Of a stretch of DNA of 64,000 bases, positions 56,797 to 64,000 are shown piece after piece. Source of the stretch: Xanthomonas sp. NCPPB 1128 (lineage in GTDB: Bacteria > Pseudomonadota > Gammaproteobacteria > Xanthomonadales > Xanthomonadaceae); the NCBI RefSeq assembly GCF_001043115.1, contig NZ_LFME01000009.1:1-64000 (forward strand). Reading direction: 5' to 3'. The notes beneath the pieces are model-generated. The model searched no databases and had not been told where the DNA came from. It saw only the letters and a program-made list of their open reading frames with translations. Both the position numbers and the translations under genes were made by a program. Within the stretch, counting starts at the first letter, position 1; each line of letters starts with the position of its first letter.

Positions 56797-57681
56797 ATGA
56801 GCCGAAACACTCTTTCCGTCGCGCTGATCCAGGAGCGCAACCACGGCGACGCCGCGGCGAACCTGGCAGCGATCGAATCGCGTGTGGCCGGGGCCGCCGC
56901 GCAGGGCGCGCAGTTGGTGCTGCTGCAGGAACTGCACAACGGCGCGTACTTCTGCCAGCACGAGTCGGTGGACGAATTCGACCTGGCCGAGCCGATTCCC
57001 GGCCCCAGCACCGAGCGCCTGGGCGCGCTGGCCAAGCGCCATGGCGTGGTCCTGGTCGGTTCGCTGTTCGAGCGCCGCGCCGCCGGCCTGTACCACAACA
57101 CCGCGGTGGTGTTCGAAAAGGACGGCAGCCTGCTGGGCAAGTACCGCAAGATGCACATCCCCGACGATCCGGGCTTCTACGAGAAGTTCTACTTCACCCC
57201 GGGCGATCTGGGCTTCACCCCGATCCAGACTTCGGTCGGCCGCCTCGGCGTGCTGGTGTGCTGGGACCAGTGGTACCCGGAAGCGGCGCGGCTGATGGCG
57301 CTGGCCGGTGCCGAGCTGCTGCTGTACCCGACCGCGATCGGCTGGGACCCCAGCGACGAACAGGCCGAGCAGGAACGCCAGCGCGATGCCTGGATCCTCA
57401 GCCATCGCGGCCATGCCGTGGCCAACGGCGTGCCGGTGCTGAGCTGCAACCGGGTCGGCCACGAACCCTCGCCGCTGGGCGCGTCCGGCATCCAGTTCTG
57501 GGGCAACAGCCACGTGCTCGGCCCGCAGGGCGAGTTCATCGCCGAGGCCGGTGGCGAGCCCACGGTGCTGGTCTGCGACGTGGACCTGCAGCGCAGCGAG
57601 CACGTGCGACGGATCTGGCCGTTCCTGCGCGACCGCCGCATCGATGCCTACGGCGACCTGCTGAAGCGCTACATCGACTGA
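56797..57681 (+). CDS. aguB: N-carbamoylputrescine amidase
   Basis: The product is 294 residues of the nitrilase superfamily. The catalytic triad Glu 45 (LLQELHNG), Lys 118 (GKYRKMHIPDDP) and Cys 155 (GVLVCWDQWYPEAAR) is complete. It releases CO2 and NH3 from N-carbamoylputrescine to give putrescine. aguA lies upstream; together they link arginine-derived agmatine to polyamines. Confidence 0.95.
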   Translation: MSRNTLSVALIQERNHGDAAANLAAIESRVAGAAAQGAQLVLLQELHNGAYFCQHESVDEFDLAEPIPGPSTERLGALAKRHGVVLVGSLFERRAAGLYHNTAVVFEKDGSLLGKYRKMHIPDDPGFYEKFYFTPGDLGFTPIQTSVGRLGVLVCWDQWYPEAARLMALAGAELLLYPTAIGWDPSDEQAEQERQRDAWILSHRGHAVANGVPVLSCNRVGHEPSPLGASGIQFWGNSHVLGPQGEFIAEAGGEPTVLVCDVDLQRSEHVRRIWPFLRDRRIDAYGDLLKRYID

Positions 57682-57828
57682 CCCGCAGCGGCCGTGCCGG
57701 GTCTTTGCGTGCGCTGCGCCGCTGGCTGCGACGCAGCGCGATCCGGCGGCAGGCGCCCATGCCCGTCGCGGCCGATGCCCTCACACCCCCATGCCCGCTG
57801 AGCCCCGGCGCCGACGAGGCGCCCTCCG

Positions 57829-59121
57829 ATGAGTGATGGAATGAACGAACTTTCCCAGGCCGACGGCGACGACGCGCTGTTCGACGGCCAGCCGTACCGC
57901 ATCGTCGAACGCGACGGCATCCGCTACACCCTGCTCGGCACTGCGCACGTGTCCCTGGCCAGCGTCGCGGCCGTGGAACGGGCGATCGGCAGCGGCCATT
58001 TCGATGCGGTGGCGGTGGAACTGGATCCGCAACGCCTGCAGGCGCTGACCGACCCGGACGCGCTGACCAAGCTGGACCTGGTGCAGGTGATCCGCAAGGG
58101 CCGCGTGGCCCTGTTCGCCGCCAACCTGGCGCTGGCCGCCTACCAGCGGCGCCTGGCCGAGCAGCTGGGCATCGAGCCCGGCGCCGAGCTCAAGCGCGCG
58201 GTGCTGCTGGCGCGCGAACAGCAGTTGCCGGTGTACCTGGTCGACCGCGAAGTCGGCCTGACCTTCAAGCGTGCCTCCAGCCGGCTCGGCTTCTTCGGCA
58301 AGCTGAAACTGGCCAGCGGCCTGCTCGGCGGCCTGTTCGCCTCCGATGAGGTCGGCGAGGCGGAGATCGAGAAGCTCAAGCAGGGCGACATGCTCGAGGC
58401 CAGTTTCGGCGACTTCGCCAGCGAGAGTCCGGCGCTTTACGAAACCATCATCGCCGAGCGCGACCGCTACATGGCCACGCGCCTGCGCGAGGAACAGGCG
58501 CAACAGCGCGCGCTGCCGCTGGCCGGCAATGCCGAACCGCTGGAGGGCGCGCCGGCCAGCGGCGTGCGCGAGGTGCTGGCGGTGGTCGGTGCCGGCCACC
58601 TCGCCGGCCTGGCGCGGCACCTGCAGGGCGACCAGGACGACCCGGCGACGCTGCGCAAGGCGCTGGAGGACGTGCCGACGAAGAAGAAGGTGCCGTGGAT
58701 CACCCTGACCCTGACCGCGCTGGTGCTGGGCGGCGTGGCCTGGGGTTACTGGCACGGCGGCTTCGCACTGGGCACCGACCTGCTGCTGCAGTGGGTGCTG
58801 TTCACCGGCGGCCTGGCCGGGCTGGGCTGCATCCTGGCCGGCGGCCACCCGCTGAGCGTGATCGCCGGTGCGATCGCCGCGCCGCTGAAGCCGTTCCGCC
58901 CCGGCGTGCCGGCCGGCGCGTTCAGCGCCCTGGTCGAAGTGCACATGCGCAAGCCGGCCTATGGCGACTTCCTGGCGCTGCGCGACGACGCGCAGAACCT
59001 GCGCGGCTGGTACCGCAACCGCGTCTCGCGGGTGGTGCTGACCTTCCTGCTGACCAACCTGGGCAGCATGCTCGGCGTGTGGCTGGCCGGCTTCCGCATC
59101 TTCGGCAAGCTGGCGGGTTGA
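57829..59121 (+). CDS. TraB/PrgY-family membrane protein (GumN/Tiki-superfamily fold)
   Basis: The product is 430 residues. The N-terminal TraB domain carries LLGTAHVSLASVAAVERAI (GTAH motif) and FDAVAVELDPQRL. It has KTxVDREV-like VYLVDREVGLTFKRA and a VVGAGHLAGLARHL motif. Four membrane helices fill the last 150 residues. Related proteins degrade or sequester peptide signals (PrgY) and share a putative metalloprotease fold; the target here is unknown. ATG 57829 or 57841 may be the start. Its last 16 bp are duplicated downstream. Confidence 0.87.
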   Translation: MSDGMNELSQADGDDALFDGQPYRIVERDGIRYTLLGTAHVSLASVAAVERAIGSGHFDAVAVELDPQRLQALTDPDALTKLDLVQVIRKGRVALFAANLALAAYQRRLAEQLGIEPGAELKRAVLLAREQQLPVYLVDREVGLTFKRASSRLGFFGKLKLASGLLGGLFASDEVGEAEIEKLKQGDMLEASFGDFASESPALYETIIAERDRYMATRLREEQAQQRALPLAGNAEPLEGAPASGVREVLAVVGAGHLAGLARHLQGDQDDPATLRKALEDVPTKKKVPWITLTLTALVLGGVAWGYWHGGFALGTDLLLQWVLFTGGLAGLGCILAGGHPLSVIAGAIAAPLKPFRPGVPAGAFSALVEVHMRKPAYGDFLALRDDAQNLRGWYRNRVSRVVLTFLLTNLGSMLGVWLAGFRIFGKLAG

Positions 59122-59429
59122 GGAACAAAGCACGGCGGCCAACGTCGCTGCGCAAGTTTCACTCTTGTGGGAGGGGCTTCAGTCCCTACGCTGCAGCGAT
59201 ACGGCGTCGGGGCTGAAGCCCCTCCCACATGCGAGTTCCAGCAGCCACGTCGCGTCCAATCCGTCGACAAGCTGGCGGGTTGAACGATTCCTCACGGCGG
59301 CGGCAAACGTCGCGCCGGTTTCATCCTTTTGGGAGGGACTTTAGTCCCGACGCTTCAGTGGTACGGCGTCGGGGCTGAAGCCCCTCCCACAGTCGGTTTC
59401 GAGCAGGCACGTCGCCACGCATCAGCGCG
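59106..59429. repeat. 162-bp tandem duplication of a gene tail with a palindromic repeat
   Basis: Units 59106-59267 and 59268-59429 share the TraB-gene tail CAAGCTGGCGGGTTGA, then a GTGGGAGGGGCTTCAG..CTGAAGCCCCTCCCAC palindrome (59163-59233 and 59328-59394). The ACGTCGC segment next to the RND stop follows (59247 and 59409). Spacing is a constant 162 bp. The second copy runs into the RND gene stop (59422-59424). Confidence 0.82.
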
Positions 59430-62400
59430 CCGGCTGCGGCGCCGCGGCGCGCTGGCCACGCGCACGCCGCACCAACTGCGCTACGCCATTGCTGAGATCG
59501 TCCAGGATCGCGTAGATGGTCGGCAGGAACAGCAGGCTGACCACGGTCGAGAACGCCAGGCCGCCGGCGATGGCGCGTGCCATCGGGTAGTAGGCCGGGC
59601 CGTCGCCGAACATCTGCGTGGTGGTCAGCGAGATCGGCACCATCGCCAGGATCGCCGTGCCCATGGTCATCATGATCGGACGCAGGCGCTCACGCGAGCC
59701 TTCGATCAGCGCCTCGGTGCGGCACAGGCCGCGCCGGCGCAGATTGTTGATGTGCTCGATCATCACGATGCCGTTGTTCACCACCACGCCCATCAGCACC
59801 AGGATGCCGATGAAGGCCATGATTCCGAAGCTGGTGCCGGTGATCCAGAACAGCCAGAACACGCCGAACACCGAGAACAGCACGCCGCTCATGATCGCCA
59901 CGGGAAACAGCAGCGATTCGAACATCGCGGCCATCACCACGTAGATCATCACCAGCGCGATCAGCAGATTGAACAGCATTTGCTTGCTGGCCCGGTCGTC
60001 GTCCTGGCCATCCGCGCCGTCGAAACTGTAGCGGTAGCCGACCGGGAAACTGACCGCCTTGAGGGTGTCCTCGATCGCCTGCTTGGCTTCCGGCGCGGTG
60101 ACCTTGGCGCCGAGATTGGCGGTGATGGTCAGCGTGGTCTGCCGGTTGGTCCGGGTGATCTGGGTGGCGGCCGCGCGCGGTTGCGTCTCGACCAGGCTCA
60201 GCAAGGGCACGCTGCGCCCGTCCTGGGTGCGCACGTTGAAGCTGTCCAGGTCTTCCGGCGAGGTCTGCTCGGCGCCGGCGAAGCGCACCCATACAGGCAC
60301 TTCGTTGTCGCCGTGACGGAACTCGCGCAGCGACGCGCCGCGCAGCGCCAGGCCGACGAAGCTGGCGACCTGCTCGGCACTGAAGCCGAACGCGGCGGCG
60401 CGCTCGCGGTCCACCCGCACGGCCAGCTCGGTGCTGCGATCGCCGCTGTCCACGCGCACGTCGCGCAGTTCCTTGCGCCGCGCCAGCAGCGGCACCACGT
60501 CGTCGGCCAGCGCGCGCAGCGCCTCGGTGGAATCGCCGACCAGTTGCACCTGCACGGTCTGCCCGCCGCCGTTGCCGCCATCGCCGCCGTTGCTGTTGCC
60601 GACGTGGAAATCCACCCGCGCCGAGCGCGGCAGTTCCTTGCGGATGCGTTCCATCAGCGCCGGCAGATCGCGGACCTGCTTCAGGTCCACGGTCAGCGTG
60701 GTGCTGCTGCCCTCCTCCTCGCTGAACCACGAATACACCTGGGTCACGTGGTACTGCGCGCGGCGCGCATCGATGAAACGCTCGAGCCGGGTCACTTCCT
60801 CGGCCATCTGCTCGCGCGTGTAGGCGCCCTTCCACTGGTAGCCGATGAAGACCTGTTCGCCGCCGTCGCCGCCGAACATGTCCTTCTTGGTCTGCAGCAT
60901 CGGGATCACGCTCAGCGCGCTGATCAGCACGATCGCGCACACGCTCCAGCCGCGGTGGGCCAGCGACCAGGCCAGCACCCGCGCGTAGCGGCGCTGCAGG
61001 CGCGGGATCAGCCCGTGCGGGGAATGCACCAGCGCCGGGGTGCGCATGCGCGCGGACAGCATCGGGATCAGGCTCACCGCCACCAGCCACGACGCCAGCA
61101 GCGACACCGAGATGGTGATGGCGATCTGCGACATGAAGACGCTGATGTTGTTGGTCTCGCCGAACAGGTTCGGCAGGAACACGATGCAATGGCACAGGGT
61201 GCCGGCCGACAGCGCGATGGCGACGTTGCGGGTACCGACGATGGAGGCGCGCTGCGGCTGATCGGGCATGCGCTCGCGCTCCTGGTAGATGCTTTCCACC
61301 ACCACCACCGCGTTGTCCACCAGCATGCCCACCGCCAGCAGCAGGCCCATCATGGTCAGGATGTTGAGGGTGACCCCGGCGAAATACATGAAACCAAGGG
61401 TGATCGCGAAGCAGATCGGGATCGCCAGGGTCACCATCAGCGTCGACGGCCAGTGCCGCAGGAAGAAGAACAGCACCGTCACAGACAGCAGCAGGCCCAC
61501 CGCGCCAGCCTCTGCCAGCTCCGCCAGCGACGAGGTCACCGCCTTGCCCTGGTTGTCGATGACCTTGATCTGCACGTCGCTCAGCGCCGGCTGCTTGCGG
61601 ATCTGCTCGACCTCGGCCAGCACCGCGCGCGAGACCTCGACCAGGTTGGCGCTGCGCTCCTTGAACACGTCCAGACCCACCGCCGGGCGCCCGTCCAGGC
61701 GCCGGCCGTAGCTCATCCGGGTCGGCTTCAGCCGCACCTCGGCGATGTCGCCCAGGCGCAGGCCCTTGGCGTCGATGACCAGGTCGCGCAGCTCCTGCAG
61801 GTCGCGCAGTTCGCCGACCGGCTGCACCCGCAGGCGCTGGCCGTTGTCGTCGATCTGCCCGGCCGACAGCGAGAAGTTGAGCTTGCCCAGGCGTTCGCTG
61901 AGCTGGTTGAGGCTGAGGTTGTGCGCACTGAGCCGGTCCGGGGCGATGGCGATCTCGACCTCGTTCGGCGGCGCCCCGGACACCGACACCTTGGCGACCC
62001 CGGGAATGCGCTCCAGGCGACGCTTGAACTCGCGGTCGAGCATGTCGTACGCGCCGGTCAGGTCGGCCGCGCCGGCCAGGCGCACCTTCAGCACCGGCTG
62101 GTCGCTGCTGGACCACTTGAACACGTTGTAGCGCCGCAGATCCGTCGGCAGGTCGGCGCGGATCGCATCGATGCGCTCGCGCGCGTCGGAGGCGGCGATG
62201 GCGATGTCGCGGTCCCAGTCGGAGAACTCGATGAAGATGTTGGCGCCGTCGGCGGTAGCGGTCGAGCGCATGCGCTTGATCCCGGTCATCGTCGCCAGCG
62301 CTTCCTCGGTCGGCCGCACCAGGTTGCGCTCGACCTCGTCCGGGGTCGAGCCGGTGTACGGCAACTGCACGAACAGGAACGGCGCGGAGATGTCCGGCAA

Positions 62401-62508
62401 CGCCTCCAGCGGCAGGCGGAAGGCGGCGATCAGCCCAACCACCACCAGCGACACGAAGCACATGATGGTGGTGACCGGACGGCGGATGCTGAATTCGGCG
62501 ACGCTCAT
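59422..62508 (-). CDS. RND-superfamily (HAE1/AcrB-like) efflux permease subunit
   Basis: The product is a 1028-residue inner-membrane pump. It has 12 helices, with TM1 and two large periplasmic loops in the usual order. The N-terminus MSVAEFSIRRPVTTIMCFVS and the TM4 motif GMLVDNAVVVVESIYQERER are typical of the MdtB/MdtC/BepE-like group. The C-terminal GILVLMGVVVNNGIVMIEHI and STVVSLLFLPTIYAIL complete it. It exports drugs or metabolites with H+. Its start overlaps the upstream RND gene's stop by 4 bp, suggesting a heteromeric pump. Confidence 0.93.
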   Translation of the reverse strand: MSVAEFSIRRPVTTIMCFVSLVVVGLIAAFRLPLEALPDISAPFLFVQLPYTGSTPDEVERNLVRPTEEALATMTGIKRMRSTATADGANIFIEFSDWDRDIAIAASDARERIDAIRADLPTDLRRYNVFKWSSSDQPVLKVRLAGAADLTGAYDMLDREFKRRLERIPGVAKVSVSGAPPNEVEIAIAPDRLSAHNLSLNQLSERLGKLNFSLSAGQIDDNGQRLRVQPVGELRDLQELRDLVIDAKGLRLGDIAEVRLKPTRMSYGRRLDGRPAVGLDVFKERSANLVEVSRAVLAEVEQIRKQPALSDVQIKVIDNQGKAVTSSLAELAEAGAVGLLLSVTVLFFFLRHWPSTLMVTLAIPICFAITLGFMYFAGVTLNILTMMGLLLAVGMLVDNAVVVVESIYQERERMPDQPQRASIVGTRNVAIALSAGTLCHCIVFLPNLFGETNNISVFMSQIAITISVSLLASWLVAVSLIPMLSARMRTPALVHSPHGLIPRLQRRYARVLAWSLAHRGWSVCAIVLISALSVIPMLQTKKDMFGGDGGEQVFIGYQWKGAYTREQMAEEVTRLERFIDARRAQYHVTQVYSWFSEEEGSSTTLTVDLKQVRDLPALMERIRKELPRSARVDFHVGNSNGGDGGNGGGQTVQVQLVGDSTEALRALADDVVPLLARRKELRDVRVDSGDRSTELAVRVDRERAAAFGFSAEQVASFVGLALRGASLREFRHGDNEVPVWVRFAGAEQTSPEDLDSFNVRTQDGRSVPLLSLVETQPRAAATQITRTNRQTTLTITANLGAKVTAPEAKQAIEDTLKAVSFPVGYRYSFDGADGQDDDRASKQMLFNLLIALVMIYVVMAAMFESLLFPVAIMSGVLFSVFGVFWLFWITGTSFGIMAFIGILVLMGVVVNNGIVMIEHINNLRRRGLCRTEALIEGSRERLRPIMMTMGTAILAMVPISLTTTQMFGDGPAYYPMARAIAGGLAFSTVVSLLFLPTIYAILDDLSNGVAQLVRRARGQRAAAPQPAR

Positions 62509-64000
62509 GCCGGTGCACCCTCACCATCCTGCAGACGCTGCTGTCCCTGCTCGCGCTGCCGCGTGCGGCGTCCGCGCTCGGCGTAGTACGCGTCGGCGCG
62601 GCGGTCCAGGCGATCGTAGACCACCGGGATCACCAGCAGGGTCAGCAGCGTGGACACCAGCAGTCCGCCGATCACGGTGATTGCCATCGGCGCACGCACC
62701 TCGGCGCCCTCGCCGCTGGCGATCGCCAGCGGCAGGAAGCCGAACAGCGTGCACAGCGTGGTCATCACGATCGGCCGCAGCCGCGAGCGCGCGCCTTCGA
62801 TCAGCGCCGCGCGCTTGGCCACGCCCTCCTCGCGCAACTGGTTGACCTTGTCGATCAGGATGATCGCGTTCTTGGTTACCAGGCCCACCAGCAGGATCAG
62901 GCCGATGAACACCACCACCGACACCGGCTTGCCGGTCAGCAGCAACGCCAGCACCGCGCCGACCAGCGCCAGCGGGATGGTGAACAGGATGACGAACGGA
63001 TGCAGCAGCGACTCGAACTGCGAGGCCATCACCAGGTACACCAGGAACACCGCCAGGCCGAATGCGAACAGCAACGAGCGCGCCGACTGCGCCAGTTCCT
63101 CGCCCTGCCCGCCGATGTGCATGCCGACGCCGGCACCGAGCGGATCGCGTGCCACCATCTCGCCCACCTCGCGCACCGCCGTGCCCAGATCGATGTCGCG
63201 CAGGTTGGCCGAGACGATCGCCACGCGGATCTGGTCGGCGCGGTGGATCTCGCTGGGACCGGTGGTGGCGACGACGTCGGCGACCGCGTCCAGGGTCACC
63301 GGCCGGCTGCTGCCGGGATTGACGATCAGCCGACGGATGCTGTCGACGCTAGCGCGGTCGCTCTGCTGCGCGCGCACAAGGACGTCGATCTTGCGGTCGC
63401 GGAAGCTGTAGCGGGTGGCGACGTCGCCGCGCACCTTCTTCACCACCACGTCGGCGATCTGCCGCGTGGTCAGCCCCAGCGCGCCGGCACGTTCCTGGTC
63501 GAAGCGGATCTGGATCTCCGGGAAGCCCTCCTCCACCGTGGATTTGACGTCGGCGAAGTGGCCGTTGCCGCGCAGCAGCGCTGCCAGTTTCTGTCCGGCG
63601 TGCTGGATGGTCTGCAGGTCCTGGCCGCGCAGCTCGATCTCCAGCGGCGTGGAGAAACTGAACAGCTCGGGCCGGCTGAAACCGACCTGCACGCCCGGGT
63701 GGTTGCGCATCGTCGCGCGCATGCGCTCGCTCTGCTGCGCCTCGAACTGTGCGCTGCCACCGCCGGCCATGGCGATGGTCAGCTTGCCGATGTTCTCGCC
63801 GCTCTCGGTGGGGTTGGCGTCGAGCCGGGTGCCGCTGCCGCTGACGCCGTACAACGCCTGCACGCCGGCGTCTTTGCCGTGCACCTCCTGCAGTTCGCGC
63901 ACCAGCGCGTCGGTCTGCCGCAGCGGGGTGCCTGCCGGCAGCTTCACGGTCATCTCGAAGCGGTCCTGCGCCAGCTGCGGGATCAGGTCGGCGCCCAGCA
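62505..64000 (-). CDS. RND-superfamily efflux permease subunit, 5' part beyond the window
   Basis: The C-terminal 497 residues or so are visible; the frame continues past 64000 (LGADLIPQLAQDRFEMTVKL reads in from the edge). This is the second periplasmic loop, with GGQGEELAQSA, and TM8-12 with FIGLILLVGLVTKNAIILID and PIVMTTLCTLFGFLPLA. It is longer than a domain fragment and intact where visible. Its stop overlaps the next RND gene by 4 bp, so the two subunits are co-translated, as in MdtBC-like pumps. The adaptor gene would be expected upstream, outside the window. Confidence 0.93.
   Translation of the reverse strand, partial: LGADLIPQLAQDRFEMTVKLPAGTPLRQTDALVRELQEVHGKDAGVQALYGVSGSGTRLDANPTESGENIGKLTIAMAGGGSAQFEAQQSERMRATMRNHPGVQVGFSRPELFSFSTPLEIELRGQDLQTIQHAGQKLAALLRGNGHFADVKSTVEEGFPEIQIRFDQERAGALGLTTRQIADVVVKKVRGDVATRYSFRDRKIDVLVRAQQSDRASVDSIRRLIVNPGSSRPVTLDAVADVVATTGPSEIHRADQIRVAIVSANLRDIDLGTAVREVGEMVARDPLGAGVGMHIGGQGEELAQSARSLLFAFGLAVFLVYLVMASQFESLLHPFVILFTIPLALVGAVLALLLTGKPVSVVVFIGLILLVGLVTKNAIILIDKVNQLREEGVAKRAALIEGARSRLRPIVMTTLCTLFGFLPLAIASGEGAEVRAPMAITVIGGLLVSTLLTLLVIPVVYDRLDRRADAYYAERGRRTRQREQGQQRLQDGEGAPA

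Noticed and set aside
61270-61330. Asp-to-Asn change in the RND TM4 motif (VDN) as a defect
   Set aside because: VDN is common in this RND subgroup, so it is not evidence of inactivation.
59690-62527. Very long antisense frames over the RND and fad genes
   Set aside because: They are high-GC shadow frames of the strong coding frame, rich in Arg, Gly and His, with no domain content.

Overview
This is a GC-rich window from a gammaproteobacterium of the Xanthomonadaceae, most like Xanthomonas. The gene orders rlmN-pilF-rodZ-yfgM-bamB-der, lapA-lapB-wecA-like-capD-galU, aguA-aguB and cmk-rpsA-ihfB, together with the paired GGGATTCGGGATT-type and CTCTCCCG/CGGGAGAG-type intergenic repeats, are typical of that family. 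The left edge is a real contig end: bases 1-27 match an Illumina Nextera read-2 adapter ending in the Tn5 mosaic end. The first gene (mntH) is therefore cut off by the assembly. The right edge cuts an RND efflux gene. I saw no rRNA, tRNA, CRISPR array or prophage.

Region 1 (28-11,300) is accessory and partly decayed. It holds mntH with a 141-bp foldback element inserted exactly at its stop codon, a cluster of small membrane proteins including a frameshifted paralogue, and a VOC protein next to an AraC regulator. It also holds an orphan MASE1 sensor, a hybrid histidine kinase broken by a frameshift in a G7 run, and an HSL-type esterase.

Region 2 (11,339-22,223) has three regulator-target modules with divergent or flanking operators. 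The first is a LysR gene with dabB-dabA (proton-coupled inorganic-carbon uptake). The second is a LysR gene with DsbA-like, MBL-fold and SnoaL-like genes. The third is an HxlR gene with azoR, an SDR and a FrnE-like DsbA. The last two look like small redox or electrophile-response units, each with a CxxC protein.

Region 3 (22,648-46,360) is mostly housekeeping: guaA and guaB, folD, a DUF1244 protein, an alpha/beta hydrolase, a Kef-type antiporter, molybdenum cofactor genes (moeB with an N-terminal rhodanese, moeA, mobA), der, bamB, yfgM, rodZ, pilF, rlmN, ndk, and a PsrA-like TetR regulator upstream of fadN and fadA. The gaps are rich in repeats, including tandem arrays and tandemly duplicated gene ends.

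Region 4 (46,459-59,121) runs galU, capD-like and wecA-like glycan genes, lapB and lapA, ihfB, rpsA and cmk on the minus strand. It then has rpmJ, a small exported protein, aguA, aguB (agmatine to putrescine) and a TraB/PrgY-type membrane protein on the plus strand. Region 5 (59,422-64,000) holds two overlapping RND efflux subunit genes on the minus strand.

The clearest unexplained pattern is at two convergent gene ends (28,014-28,405 and 59,106-59,429). There a dispersed palindromic repeat has been duplicated in tandem together with the tails of both flanking genes.
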